NCBI GenBank assembly: GCA_002393575.1
Contig: DGSN01000006.1
Coordinates: 1-42,011, forward strand
Length of the DNA stretch: 42,011 nucleotides
Direction: 5' to 3'
DNA from: Prevotellaceae bacterium UBA4361
GTDB lineage: Bacteria; Bacteroidota; Bacteroidia; Bacteroidales; Bacteroidaceae
The notes beneath the pieces are model-generated. The model was not told the origin of the DNA. It saw only the letters and a list, made by a program, of their open reading frames with translations, and searched no databases. The translations under genes and the position numbers were made by a program. Numbering within the stretch: the stretch's first letter is position 1; the number at the start of each line of letters is the position of its first letter. This document shows positions 14,791-22,927 of the stretch, piece by piece.

Positions 14791-15630
14791 CTATAGCTTC
14801 TCAATATCCACTTCGGTCACGTAGATGCTGTCGCCTTGTTCGTGCTGCTCATAGCCCAAGAAATAGATTTTGTTGCCGCGCAGATAAGGAGTGGCAATCG
14901 TTGGAGGCGTGTATTCTTTCCCTTCATCTAAGAGGACGGAGAATTTTGGCATTCGGCAATTACTTGGCTTTTCTGCTTGTGCTTCGTCGGGTGGCGTTTG
15001 TGCAGCAATGTTCTTGATCCATTCGCTGGCAGGAAGCTGATAGCCCTTGATGTCATAATCTCCTGCATGGTCTGCATCTGCTTTCACGACGTAAAGACTA
15101 TCGTAATTGTAGTCGTAGTCGCGCACGTAGATGTGTCCCAGCGCACATTTCCCTACGTATGAAATGCCCGTATCTTCGAAGAAACCTCCTTTGAATGGTG
15201 ATGCTTTCTTGGCAAGGTTCTGACACATCTGTACGTACTTTTCTTTGTCCATCTTTATCTGTTCCAGCAGGGTAGTGCCTTGGAAACGGACAACGTCATT
15301 CTCCTTGCCAAGGGCAAAGAAAAATTCGCCTTGTTCGTTCACGTCGAAACCTGGCAACAGGAGCAGATTTGACTCCTTGTGATAGACGCAAGGAATCTCT
15401 TTCACACTATATGCCCATTGATAACTTGCAGGTGCTATCAAATCGGCAGATTTGTATGATTCCGATGTTTCGTTCTGCTCAAGATTCTTGCAGTTTTCTT
15501 GACAAGTGTCACAATTCTTGTTTTCTTTACTGCTGTTTTGACAGCTGATGATGCTCATTGCAGCGATGGCAATGCAGAGAATTTCTTTCTTTTTCATGTT
15601 TTCTTGATATTTTTGTGGTGTTTTGGTCAT
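14791..15630 (-). CDS. Putative lipoprotein, unknown function
   Basis: A 279-residue protein I do not recognise. The start at 15630 overlaps the upstream stop as ATGA, which suggests translational coupling. An inner ATG at 15597 would give a cleaner lipoprotein signal (MKKKEILCIAIAAMSIISC). Either way the lipobox is IIS-C. Just after it is a cysteine-rich segment (CDTCQENC), then a beta-rich body with repeats of the form GxIYFLGYEQ and GFDVNEQGEFFFALG. This resembles DUF4221/6-bladed-propeller-like surface proteins but is too weak to assign. It is co-transcribed with the HsdR-N-domain gene and ends at a strong terminator. Confidence 0.75.
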   Translation of the reverse strand: MTKTPQKYQENMKKKEILCIAIAAMSIISCQNSSKENKNCDTCQENCKNLEQNETSESYKSADLIAPASYQWAYSVKEIPCVYHKESNLLLLPGFDVNEQGEFFFALGKENDVVRFQGTTLLEQIKMDKEKYVQMCQNLAKKASPFKGGFFEDTGISYVGKCALGHIYVRDYDYNYDSLYVVKADADHAGDYDIKGYQLPASEWIKNIAAQTPPDEAQAEKPSNCRMPKFSVLLDEGKEYTPPTIATPYLRGNKIYFLGYEQHEQGDSIYVTEVDIEKL

Positions 15631-16088
15631 GATTGGGCAGCGATGAGTTCCTGGTAAGATGGGATGTCCTGAAGGAATTCATAGTTTTGCTCCTCGTAGT
15701 TGATTCGGCAGCAGAAATGCTCCAGTCCGTTGCTCACGACGAGGAAATCCACGCGCATCGTGATGTTGTAACGATAAATCTGGTCGAACACTTTCTGAGT
15801 GATTTCCACGTCGGGACGCTTGTATTCGATAATCATTTTGGGCGTGAGCGAGCGGTCGTAAACCACAGTGTCGCAACGCTTGCTCATGCCGTTGAGGTTG
15901 AGTCTGATTTCGTTTCCCATGAGGGTGGCAGGGTAGGATTTCTGGTCGATGAGAAAATGGACGAAATGCTGGCGCACCCATTCTTCGGGTGTGAGGGCAA
16001 CGAACTTGTTTCGCAGCACATCGAAAATCTTGGTTGCATTGCCTTCCTTTCGAATCTTCAACTCATATTTTGGCAAGTTCAGTTCCAT
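15627..16088 (-). CDS. HsdR N-terminal-domain protein (stand-alone)
   Basis: A 153-residue protein consisting of just a type I restriction enzyme R-subunit N-terminal domain (HSDR_N family). The PD-(D/E)XK-like core is visible: D73 in RCDTVVYD, E88 and K90 in IIEYKRP, and a downstream FDQIYRY (Q103). No helicase follows, so it is not a type I restriction subunit. Stand-alone copies divergent from holA are a conserved Bacteroidetes arrangement, which hints at a housekeeping DNA role (inference). Its stop overlaps the lipoprotein start by 4 bp. Promoter on the minus strand at 16206-16236. Confidence 0.85.
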   Translation of the reverse strand: MELNLPKYELKIRKEGNATKIFDVLRNKFVALTPEEWVRQHFVHFLIDQKSYPATLMGNEIRLNLNGMSKRCDTVVYDRSLTPKMIIEYKRPDVEITQKVFDQIYRYNITMRVDFLVVSNGLEHFCCRINYEEQNYEFLQDIPSYQELIAAQS

Positions 16089-16105
16089 CTTTGGATTTTA
16101 ATCAG

Positions 16106-16113
16106 TATCTTTG
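16106..16113 (+). promoter_or_regulatory. -7 element for holA
   Basis: TATCTTTG on the plus strand, 115 bp before the holA ATG. It lies downstream (in the minus-strand sense) of the promoter for the divergent gene, so the two 5' leaders would overlap as antisense for about 90 bases. Confidence 0.55.
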
Positions 16114-16205
16114 CAAATAGTAAAAAAGCAAATCCTTTTGCACTGTCGAAGCAAGCGCCTTCGGCAACGTCGGGCGAACGCCTCTGGGTGCAAATGGATA
16201 GATTG

Positions 16206-16236
16206 CAAAATTAGCAAATATATTTGAAATGGCAAA
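16206..16236 (-). promoter_or_regulatory. Promoter for HsdR-N-domain gene
   Basis: The minus strand carries -7 TAATTTTG (16206-16213) and -33 TTTG (16233-16236) spaced 19 bp. The -33 element lies inside the first codons of holA. Confidence 0.5.
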
Positions 16237-17266
16237 GAAAACATCATCGACTTCCAGCATCACCCACCGCGACATCATTGCCGCCGTCCGACAGCAGCAG
16301 TATGCACCCATCTATCTGCTGATGGGAGAGGAGTCGTACTACATCGACAAAATTTCGGAGTTCATCGCCAACGCCGTTCTGACGGAAGACGAGAAGGATT
16401 TCAACCTCATCACCCTCTATTGTACGAAGGAAACGAATGTTGCCGACGTGATAAATTCTGCGAAGAGATACCCGATGATGTCAAAATATCAAGTAGTGAT
16501 TGTTAAAGAAGCTCAAAATCTGCAAAAATTTGAGGACTTACAATACTATGTAAAAGAGCCTTTATTATCAACAATTTTGGTAATTTGTTACAAGAATGGT
16601 TCCGTTGACCGACGCAAGAAAGTGGTCGGAATGATAGAGAAGGTGGGAGTGGTGTATGAGAGTGTCAGGCTGAAGGACGGAATGCTTCCGTCTTTCATCG
16701 ACGACTATCTCCGACGCAAGCAAGTGGGCATTGAGGACAGGGCGAAAATGATGCTGGTGGAGAACATCGGTTCCGACCTGAACCGTATGTCGAGCGAGTT
16801 GGACAAACTGTGCATCACGCTGCCAGCAGGAGCCACACGCATCACGCCAGAGCTGATTGAGAAGAACATTGGTATCAGTAAGGACTTCAATATGTGGGAG
16901 TTCAAGGCGGCTATCGTGAATCACAACATACTGAAAGCCAATCAGATAATCAATTACTTCAATGACAATCCCAAGACGAATCCCCCTGTTATGATTCTGT
17001 CGATGCTGTTCAACTTCTTCGCTGTCATCATGCAGGCATACTATGCTCCCGACAAGTCGGAACAGGGCTTGATGCAGCATCTGGAACTGCGCTCCACCTG
17101 GCAGTTGCGTGATTATCGCACTGCCATGAGCTATTACAATGCCATGAAGACCATGCTGATTATCGGAAAACTCCGCGAAACGGATGCCAAACTGAAGGGA
17201 GTGGGCAAGGGGAACTCCACGGATGCCGACCTCATGCGCGAATTAGTATATTTCATTCTCCATTAA
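16229..17266 (+). CDS. holA: DNA polymerase III delta subunit
   Basis: A 345-residue delta subunit of the clamp loader, which opens the beta sliding clamp at primer junctions. The N-terminal AAA+-like domain starts with DIIAAVRQQQYAPIYLLMGEESYYIDKISEFI (the family's PVYLLxGEExYLxD motif, about 12-45). It continues with FNLITLY, KYQVVIVKEAQNLQKFEDL and LLSTILVICY. The middle domain contains ENIGSDLNRMSSELDKLCI, and the C-terminal helical domain ends with DLMRELVYFILH. Length and layout match Bacteroidetes HolA. It is divergent from the HsdR-N-domain gene and followed by a strong hairpin terminator at 17361. Confidence 0.93.
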   Translation: MAKKTSSTSSITHRDIIAAVRQQQYAPIYLLMGEESYYIDKISEFIANAVLTEDEKDFNLITLYCTKETNVADVINSAKRYPMMSKYQVVIVKEAQNLQKFEDLQYYVKEPLLSTILVICYKNGSVDRRKKVVGMIEKVGVVYESVRLKDGMLPSFIDDYLRRKQVGIEDRAKMMLVENIGSDLNRMSSELDKLCITLPAGATRITPELIEKNIGISKDFNMWEFKAAIVNHNILKANQIINYFNDNPKTNPPVMILSMLFNFFAVIMQAYYAPDKSEQGLMQHLELRSTWQLRDYRTAMSYYNAMKTMLIIGKLRETDAKLKGVGKGNSTDADLMRELVYFILH

Positions 17267-17360
17267 GCTTCCTTTTCCTGCGCTTATATATATAAATAAG
17301 GTGTAAGCGGAGTAGGGAATAATAGACAAGATTGCTGGATAGACGAATCTTGGGTTTTCT

Positions 17361-17410
17361 AATTTTTGTTCGGTTTTTTAGCCTAAAAAATCCGAACAAA
17401 AATTTTTTTT
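17361..17410 (+). terminator. Terminator after holA
   Basis: AATTTTTGTTCGG (17361-17373) pairs with CCGAACAAAAATT (17392-17404), with TTTTTTAG/CTAAAAAA continuing the stem toward the loop, and an eight-T run ends it (17403-17410). A degenerate copy of the same words lies near 17500-17535, and a GCCCCAA/TTGGGGC hairpin spans 17411-17447. Confidence 0.8.
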
Positions 17411-17447
17411 GCCCCAATCTTGCCTACTCAAACTCCTGTCTTGGGGC

Positions 17448-18162
17448 ATTGGAAAGTCGATTTTCACGTAATTTCCAGGGGAAAAAGCAGGATTTCCAGA
17501 TTTTTAGCCCAAAAAACTGAAACAAAAATTTTTAGTGCTTAATGATTGTAAATCAATCGGTTAGGGGAGAATAAAGTGGAATGAGAATCGTGCGGGAATT
17601 TTTCTGTCATCATCCGTTCGGAATCGAGCAAAAATGGGAATTTCTGTCCATTTCTAAATCTTTAAAATTATACATTAAGATTTTTTAGGATTTCCAATTG
17701 TCGAATTTATGTTTTTAAAATCGAATTTCAGTGGAGTAGAATTTCGGTTTTCGTGAGATTGCAAAGTTTAAAATTGTAAATAGGGCGATTTGATGCATAA
17801 ATATACAAATGCGAATTTTAAGATTTGTATTTGTTAATGAATAAATATGCAAATTTATTTATGACTATTTAATTATATGATAATCAGATAATTATATGAA
17901 TATAATAAAGTGATAATATCAATAAAATGTTGTTTTTCGTCTGAATACGCTTTGTTTTGGCTTTTTCGCTGAAAATTCACGTAAATAACTGAAAATAAAT
18001 CAGTCAATTACCTTTGAATTGACGTTTTTTAATTCAAGTTGTTATTCGCTACTCTATTTACCAATTTAAAAACATATTTTACTTTTGCCAAATTGAAATT
18101 TCAAAATATAAACTTTGAAATTATAAAATTAAAAATAGAAATTGAAAATTTCCTTTACAAAA
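17448..18162. other. AT-rich non-coding stretch
   Basis: About 700 bp with no credible gene, strongly AT-rich compared with its neighbours. Repeated short motifs include aattatatgat, atgcaaatttattta and gatttgtatttgt in both senses. It could be a regulatory region, a decayed gene, or the site of a lost element. I see no tRNA and no DnaA-box cluster. Confidence 0.6.
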
Positions 18163-18194
18163 TTTTGTAGGTTTCTAAAATTGCATTACCTTTG
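18163..18194 (+). promoter_or_regulatory. Promoter for the XRE-type gene
   Basis: -33 TTTTG (18163-18167) and -7 TACCTTTG (18187-18194) are separated by 19 bp, an excellent match to the Bacteroidetes consensus. The predicted start leaves a leader of about 45 bases. Confidence 0.8.
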
Positions 18195-18245
18195 TAAAAA
18201 CTTTGAAAAAAGAGTAAAAATCGACTCTGTTAAGCAAATTTCGTT

Positions 18246-18887
18246 ATGAGTGATAGTGAAAGAGTGATCGAAATCATCCGAGTGATGGGAATGAACAATA
18301 TCCAGTTTAGTCAAAAGACTGGTATCTCCCCTGCGTCGCTCTCTCATATCACGAGTGGACGAAGCAATCCTACCCTCACAATTCTGAGAAATATCGTCGA
18401 GAGTTTTCCAGAACTGAACCCTGAATGGGTGCTCTTAGGTAGAGGTGACATGTTTGTTGGCACTTCCTCTGCTGAAAGTGGTCTGAATAATAGTGGTAAT
18501 AACTCGGAAGACCCTGTTATTTCGCCTTCTGGGGGCATTTCTGGACAGGAAAATGACTTGTTTTCGAACGATGCTTTTGCTCCTACCTTTGATTTTGGGG
18601 GCTCTATTTCGCCTTCTGACACTCCCCGCCAAGGCACAAGCAGGCAAGCTGCTTCAGGGCGTTCTGAGCAGCGTTATGGGAACGAAGGATATGGTGTAAA
18701 ATCCTCAAATTCAGCGCGTTCTACCAATCATGGTAGCTTGAATAGCAGCGGAAATTACGATGTTTCAGACATTGTCAGAGCCACTGTGAGCCAGTTGCAA
18801 CGTCCTTCGCGCAAAATCAAAGAGGTGCATATCTTCTTCGATGATGGCACATACGAGATATTCGGCCCGATGCGTAAGGCTGATTGA
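18246..18887 (+). CDS. XRE-type helix-turn-helix regulator with low-complexity linker
   Basis: A 213-residue protein. The N-terminal XRE/Cro-like helix-turn-helix (about 5-65) contains NNIQFSQKTGISPASLSHITSGRSNPTLTILRNIVESFPELNPEWVLLG, a typical Bacteroidetes form. The middle (about 75-175) is low-complexity, rich in S, G and N, and probably disordered. The C-terminus (about 175-213) is a short conserved piece with KIKEVHIFFDDGTYEIFGPMRKAD, perhaps a dimer or ligand module. It stands alone with its own promoter and terminator, between the AT-rich stretch and a 22-bp repeat array. Target unknown. Confidence 0.88.
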   Translation: MSDSERVIEIIRVMGMNNIQFSQKTGISPASLSHITSGRSNPTLTILRNIVESFPELNPEWVLLGRGDMFVGTSSAESGLNNSGNNSEDPVISPSGGISGQENDLFSNDAFAPTFDFGGSISPSDTPRQGTSRQAASGRSEQRYGNEGYGVKSSNSARSTNHGSLNSSGNYDVSDIVRATVSQLQRPSRKIKEVHIFFDDGTYEIFGPMRKAD

Positions 18888-19012
18888 CGAAAATCTGACT
18901 AAACATATACCTGTAAGGATGTGAAAAGAGAGTTTTAACACTCCTTCGTTTTTACATTATTTCACATTGTTAAATTATTGCTTACTTTTAACTATTTTGT
19001 TTTTATTTAGTG

Positions 19013-19049
19013 AATATTCCGACAAGTTCGTTTTGTCGGAATATTTTTT
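19013..19049 (+). terminator. Terminator after the XRE-type gene
   Basis: AATATTCCGACAA (19013-19025) pairs with TTGTCGGAATATT (19033-19045), followed by a T run. It is a strong intrinsic terminator 125 bp after the stop codon. Confidence 0.88.
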
Positions 19050-19180
19050 GTTTTTAGCGATTTTTGCTCAAAATGTGCCGTTTTGTGCCGTTTTTATTCG
19101 CTCACACTCTCCTGAAACTGATTTTTTCCTCTAAAAACGCTGTTTTTCCATGCTAAAAACGGTTTGTTTCCAGCTCTGGA

Positions 19181-19258
19181 ACGAAGGTTCGTTTGTGCTC
19201 GAATGAACGTTCATTCTCGTTCTTTTGAACGCTCAAAAGTGCTAAAACGAAGGTTCGT
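19181..19258. repeat. Third CGAAGGTTCG cluster with a 16-bp perfect palindrome
   Basis: ACGAAGGTTCGT occurs at 19181-19192 and 19247-19258. Between them is GAATGAACGTTCATTC (19201-19216), a perfect palindrome, and a GAACGCTCAAAAG word. It is the reverse-sense version of the clusters at 1190-1292 and 8956-9033. Confidence 0.65.
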
Positions 19259-19318
19259 ATGCTTTTCTGAAGCAAAATAAAGGCTTTTAAAGGGCTTATT
19301 TTTGAGCTGTAAGGGCTT

Positions 19319-19513
19319 TTTCGGCACTCCATTGGGGCTGTTCTCATACTCCATTGGGGCGTTTTTCCTACGCTATTGGGGCGTTTCTCCTACGCTATTG
19401 GGGCGTTTTTCCTGCGCTATTGGGGCAGTTCTCATGCAGCATTGGGGACGCACTCGTACAACATTGGGGACGCACTCATACAACAATGGGGACGCACGCG
19501 TGCGAAATAAGGG
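19319..19513. repeat. 22-bp tandem array (8-9 units)
   Basis: ATTGGGG or its variants start at 19331, 19353, 19375, 19397, 19419, 19441, 19463 and 19485 (AATGGGG), exactly 22 bp apart, with a ninth decayed unit at 19507. The variable part drifts from GCGTTTCTCCTACGCT to ACGCACTCATACAAC. Because 22 is not a multiple of 3, the 97-codon open frame across the array is unlikely to be a gene. The spacing of two helical turns puts each ATTGGGG on the same DNA face, as in iterons or a protein-binding array. No other gene was seen from 18888 to 19721. Confidence 0.85.
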
Positions 19514-19721
19514 AAAAACAAACGTAAGAATGGGGATTTGTAGTGAGAAATCCCTTGTAGAATGCTTGTTTTTGGCTTATTTCCGTGTGTTGTAAGGCAA
19601 TTTGGATGGCTTACAGGCGGTGTTTGAGAAGATGATTATCCCTGTGGAGCGCTTTTCCAGGCTATTATTCTAATTAAGGAGAAGAAAAAGAGCCTGAAAA
19701 TGGTGCTTATTGCGCTCTTAG

Positions 19722-20171
19722 TTAACCCAAAATTTGCTGGGTGTGGTTCTTTACCTTTATTTCTTTTGGCCCTATGATGCGCTCCACATAGCCCTGCTCG
19801 TCGATGATGAAGGTGGTGCGGTACGTACCCATGTAGGTGCGTCCAGCCATCTTCTTCTCGCCCCACACGCCAAACTGTTCTACCAGTTGCTTGTCGGTGT
19901 CTGCGATGAGCGGGAAAGGAATTTCATTCTTTTCGATAAATCGCTGGTGCGACTTCTCGCTATCAACGCTCACTCCTATCACCTCGTAGCCCTGTCGGCG
20001 CAATTCGGCGTAGTTGTCGCGCAGGTTGCAAGCTTCCGACGTGCATCCTGGCGTGGAGTCTTTTGGGTAGAAATAAAGTACGAGTTTCTTGCCTGCAAAA
20101 TCGCTCAAGCGAATCTCGTTGCCGTTTGAGTCGGTACCTAATATCTCGGGTGCTTTGTTGCCTATTTCCAT
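19722..20171 (-). CDS. bcp: Thioredoxin-dependent thiol peroxidase (Bcp/PrxQ)
   Basis: A 149-residue peroxiredoxin of the Bcp/PrxQ class that reduces hydrogen peroxide and organic hydroperoxides using thioredoxin. Peroxidatic C43 lies in YPKDSTPGCTSEAC and the resolving cysteine is C48 (the C-x4-C Bcp pattern). VIGVSVDS and TTFIIDEQGYVERII are further family blocks. The start at 20171 (MEIGNKAPEI) is chosen: a frame open further upstream would overlap the GH43 gene end and add a residue stretch unlike any Bcp. It is 56 bp downstream of the GH43 gene on the same strand and could be read through from it. Confidence 0.94.
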   Translation of the reverse strand: MEIGNKAPEILGTDSNGNEIRLSDFAGKKLVLYFYPKDSTPGCTSEACNLRDNYAELRRQGYEVIGVSVDSEKSHQRFIEKNEIPFPLIADTDKQLVEQFGVWGEKKMAGRTYMGTYRTTFIIDEQGYVERIIGPKEIKVKNHTQQILG

Positions 20172-20227
20172 TGTGTTTTGATGTGTTTTGTTTGTGAAAA
20201 AAAGAATTGGAAAAAGAAAGAGTGGGT

Positions 20228-21256
20228 TTAGTTCTTCAGATCCTTGAGTGTCCATTTGGGCATCCAAGGAATCTTCATGTCTCCCGTGTCGCGGTTGATT
20301 TTGATGGGTAGCCAAATGTATCGGCTATCCGCAAGGTCTTTCTTTTTCCACATATCGAAACAGGCAATGAATTGTCCTTTTTTAGGGTTCACAGGGATGA
20401 CATAGGTGCTTTGTCCGTAGAAGGTTTTGTCGGCATCTATGCCTGTGCAAGGGTCGCCAATCACCGTCCATTCTCCCATGATGGAGTCGGCAACAGCCAG
20501 TTCTGCACGGTTGGGATCCCAGCCCGTGCAGCCCGAAGTAATCATGTAGTATTTGTCTTTGTATTTGAACACCGCTGGTGCTTCACGCGCTTGTCCGATG
20601 AAGCGTCTAACATATTGTCCGTCAGGCTTTAAGTAGTCGTCTGTCAAGCGGTTGATATGCAGTGTTTGGTTTTCTTCCGAGGAGGAGAATTGGTAGCAGG
20701 TGCCATCGTCATCGACAAAGAGTGTTTGGTCGCGGCTCATGGCATCGTTGGGTCGGAACGAACCGATGTAGCGGAACGGGCCTTGTGGGGTGTCGCTCAC
20801 TGCCACGCCTGCTGCGGCTTTGCTGTAGTCGGCACTTTCGGCGTGAACCCACATCACGAATTTCTTTGTCTTTTTGTTATAGACCACTTTCGGCCGTTCT
20901 ATCACTTTTGATGGGTGCAGGTCGCTCTCTGGGTCGTCCTTCACGGCTGAAAGCGCGAGTCCCTCGAATGTCCAGTTGAGTAAGTCTTTGGAACTGTAGC
21001 AGCTCACGCCTGTCACGTCCGTGCGGTAGCATTCCCAGGTTGCCCATGATGGCAGGGTGGTTTCTCCCACCTTGTACTCGCCATACCAGTAGTATTTGCC
21101 GCGATATTTGAGCAGACCACCGCCATGCGCATTGATTGGCTTGCCCTCGGTGTCGTTCCAGACAGCCTTAGGCACAAAAGCCTCATTTTTGGTCTGAGCC
21201 ACCACTTGAAGCGTGGTGAGCATCAGTATGACTAACAAGAAAATATATCGTTTCAT
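20228..21256 (-). CDS. Glycoside hydrolase family 43
   Basis: A 342-residue exported five-bladed beta-propeller enzyme. The start at 21256 gives a signal peptide (MKRYIFLLVILMLTTLQVVAQ); a longer frame to 21355 would lack one at its N-terminus. Propeller blocks: INAHGGGLLKYRGKYYWYGEYK, CYSSKDLLNWTFEGLAL, ERPKVVYNKKTKKFVMWVH, RDQTLFVDDDGTCYQFSSS, and QAREAPAVFKYKDKYYMITSGCTGWDPN, where the glutamate of REAPAVFK is the likely general acid. GH43 members release arabinose, xylose or galactose; this type is often linked to pectin side-chain galactose, but the substrate is not proven here. The neighbouring GH105 gene supports rhamnogalacturonan side-chain action. Confidence 0.88.
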   Translation of the reverse strand: MKRYIFLLVILMLTTLQVVAQTKNEAFVPKAVWNDTEGKPINAHGGGLLKYRGKYYWYGEYKVGETTLPSWATWECYRTDVTGVSCYSSKDLLNWTFEGLALSAVKDDPESDLHPSKVIERPKVVYNKKTKKFVMWVHAESADYSKAAAGVAVSDTPQGPFRYIGSFRPNDAMSRDQTLFVDDDGTCYQFSSSEENQTLHINRLTDDYLKPDGQYVRRFIGQAREAPAVFKYKDKYYMITSGCTGWDPNRAELAVADSIMGEWTVIGDPCTGIDADKTFYGQSTYVIPVNPKKGQFIACFDMWKKKDLADSRYIWLPIKINRDTGDMKIPWMPKWTLKDLKN

Positions 21257-21343
21257 GGAATAATATCCTATATTGTTGAAAATTTGTAGAAGAGGAAATC
21301 TTGAATTTGCCTTTGTCATTTTGGCAGTTCTATCTCTCCTTTG

Positions 21344-21351
21344 CAAATATA
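21344..21351 (-). promoter_or_regulatory. -7 element for the GH43 gene
   Basis: The minus strand reads TATATTTG about 88 bp before the start codon. No clear -33 element; it suggests GH43 can be transcribed separately from GH105. Confidence 0.5.
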
Positions 21352-21417
21352 GCATAAAATTGCTGAAAATGAAAAGTTTTTGGGGATTTTTTTTGAAAAT
21401 AAATTCCCCATTGCGCT

Positions 21418-21540
21418 GGGGGGCGAATGGGGAGGATGGGGTTAATGGGAGGGATGGGACTAATGGGATTAATGGGATTAATGGGATTGATGGGAATTAT
21501 GGGAGGGATGGGATTAATGGGAATTATGGGAGGGGTGGGG
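21418..21540. repeat. G-rich ATGGGATTA array, potential G-quadruplex
   Basis: In the 291-bp gap between GH105 and GH43, about fourteen GGG or GGGG runs repeat on the plus strand with a core unit of ATGGGATTA (9 bp) and variants ATGGGAATT and ATGGGAGGG. Loops of 4-7 bases fit G-quadruplex formation. The G-rich strand is the template for the minus-strand genes; the transcript itself would be C-rich. Confidence 0.85.
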
Positions 21541-21547
21541 GCTCTTA

Positions 21548-22894
21548 TTATTTTTCTTCGTGGAAGATGGGCTGGTTGGTCTTTTGCTCTTTTGAATAGA
21601 ATTGGATGGCGGAGTCGTTGAGTTTGGGATGCGTGGTGCGGAGAATACGGATGATTTCGCCGCCTGCCCAGATGACGGGACCATAGCCGTGTGCTGCCAT
21701 TGGGTGAACGGGACGATAGCTGTAGAAGGCTACGTCGAAGCCCATGCCTGAGCCTACGCAGGTGCCTTCCACCTGTCCTTTCTGGTTCACTTTCGTTTGT
21801 ACGGCTTGCCATGCTTGCAGGGTCTGTGCGCCGTAGGTAATCGCGTCAATCCAGCCTTCACAGAGGGCATGAGCCATGCAGTAGGCGTAAATTGCCGTGG
21901 CAGATGTCTCCAAGTAGGTGTCGTTTCGGTCGAGCAACTGGTGCCAGAAGCCAGTCTTGTCCTGCACGGCACAGAGTCCTTCCACGTGCTGGCGGAGCAA
22001 GTCGAGCACTTCGGTGCGCCCTGCGTAGTTGGTTGGTAGTGCATCGAGCACTTCGCAAAGTGTCAGCAATGCCCAGCCGTTGGCCCTTCCCCAAGGGAAG
22101 AATGGATGCGGGTTCATTTCTTCCACCCAGCCATGACGGAAGAGTTTCTTTTCGGGCACCCACATGCGCTCTTTGAAGAGGTGCACTTGGCGCACGGCTT
22201 CGTCGTAATACTTCGTGTCGCCTGTGAGTTTGCCGTACCATGCAAGGCTCGGAATGCCCATATACATGTCGTCGAGCCACACCGTGTTGTAGTGCGGACG
22301 GGTGCGTGCCAGTGTGCCGTCGGCGAGTCGGTATTGCTTGTTCATCACGTGGTTGATGTATCGTTCAATCACGAGTCGGTTTGCCTCCTTTTTCTTCTTG
22401 TCGTTTTCGCTGAGTTGCATACGAATGAATGCAGCGCACATGGCTCCTGCGTCGTCCAATGCCTGAGGATTTGCCACGAGGCGCATCTGTGGGTCGAAGT
22501 TCTTGTCCTTTTTCATGCGCTCTACGGCGATGGGAGCGAGTTGGGCAATCAGTCCCAGTCGGTCGGTGACAAATTGCTTGTAGCGCGTGTCAGACGTTCT
22601 CTGTGCTGCTTCCCATGCGGCGTTGTAGAGCACGCCAGCTTCGTAGGATGTGAGTCGGAAGGAGCCTTGATGCAGTCGGTTGTCTTTTGCTTCGGCTGGC
22701 ATCGTGCTTTCCAAGTAAGTCAGCACACGGTCGATACACGCCTTCACGTCGGCTTCTTTGGGTACGCCGTAGGGCGTTTCATACACGGGTTTCATCAAGT
22801 GGAGTGGGGTGTTCACGTCGTTCACCTCGTTGTTCTGTGCCACAGCTGGCAGCAGAGCCACACCGAAGGTGAATCCAAGGAGTAATCTTTTCAT
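21548..22894 (-). CDS. Unsaturated rhamnogalacturonyl hydrolase, GH105
   Basis: A 448-residue (alpha/alpha)6-barrel hydrolase that removes the unsaturated galacturonyl residue left by rhamnogalacturonan lyases. A signal peptide is at 1-19 (MKRLLLGFTFGVALLPAVA). GH88/105 motifs: NPQALDDAGAM (142-152, D147/D148), VWLDDMYMGIP (205-215, D208/D209, the region of the catalytic aspartate), PWGRANGWA (267-275) and HQLLDRNDTYLETSATA. The export signal suggests periplasmic action. It precedes the GH43 gene on the same strand, so both probably work on pectic oligosaccharides released outside. Promoter element at 22928-22935. Confidence 0.94.
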   Translation of the reverse strand: MKRLLLGFTFGVALLPAVAQNNEVNDVNTPLHLMKPVYETPYGVPKEADVKACIDRVLTYLESTMPAEAKDNRLHQGSFRLTSYEAGVLYNAAWEAAQRTSDTRYKQFVTDRLGLIAQLAPIAVERMKKDKNFDPQMRLVANPQALDDAGAMCAAFIRMQLSENDKKKKEANRLVIERYINHVMNKQYRLADGTLARTRPHYNTVWLDDMYMGIPSLAWYGKLTGDTKYYDEAVRQVHLFKERMWVPEKKLFRHGWVEEMNPHPFFPWGRANGWALLTLCEVLDALPTNYAGRTEVLDLLRQHVEGLCAVQDKTGFWHQLLDRNDTYLETSATAIYAYCMAHALCEGWIDAITYGAQTLQAWQAVQTKVNQKGQVEGTCVGSGMGFDVAFYSYRPVHPMAAHGYGPVIWAGGEIIRILRTTHPKLNDSAIQFYSKEQKTNQPIFHEEK

Positions 22895-22927
22895 ATTGAT
22901 TCATTTAGTTAGAGCAACATCTGTTTG

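Noticed and set aside
15627..16088. Fragment of a type I restriction subunit
   Set aside because: It is a complete small gene with its own promoter and a conserved position beside holA; nothing suggests a truncated helicase.
19319..19513. CRISPR array
   Set aside because: The unit is 22 bp with gradually drifting sequence throughout rather than constant repeats and unique spacers, and no cas genes are present.
19302..19595. 97-codon frame across the 22-bp array
   Set aside because: The 22-bp period is not a multiple of three, so each unit is read in a different frame; the protein would be repeat artefact.
20172..20315. Extended N-terminus of Bcp
   Set aside because: It overlaps the end of the GH43 gene and adds sequence unlike any peroxiredoxin; the ATG at 20171 matches the family start.
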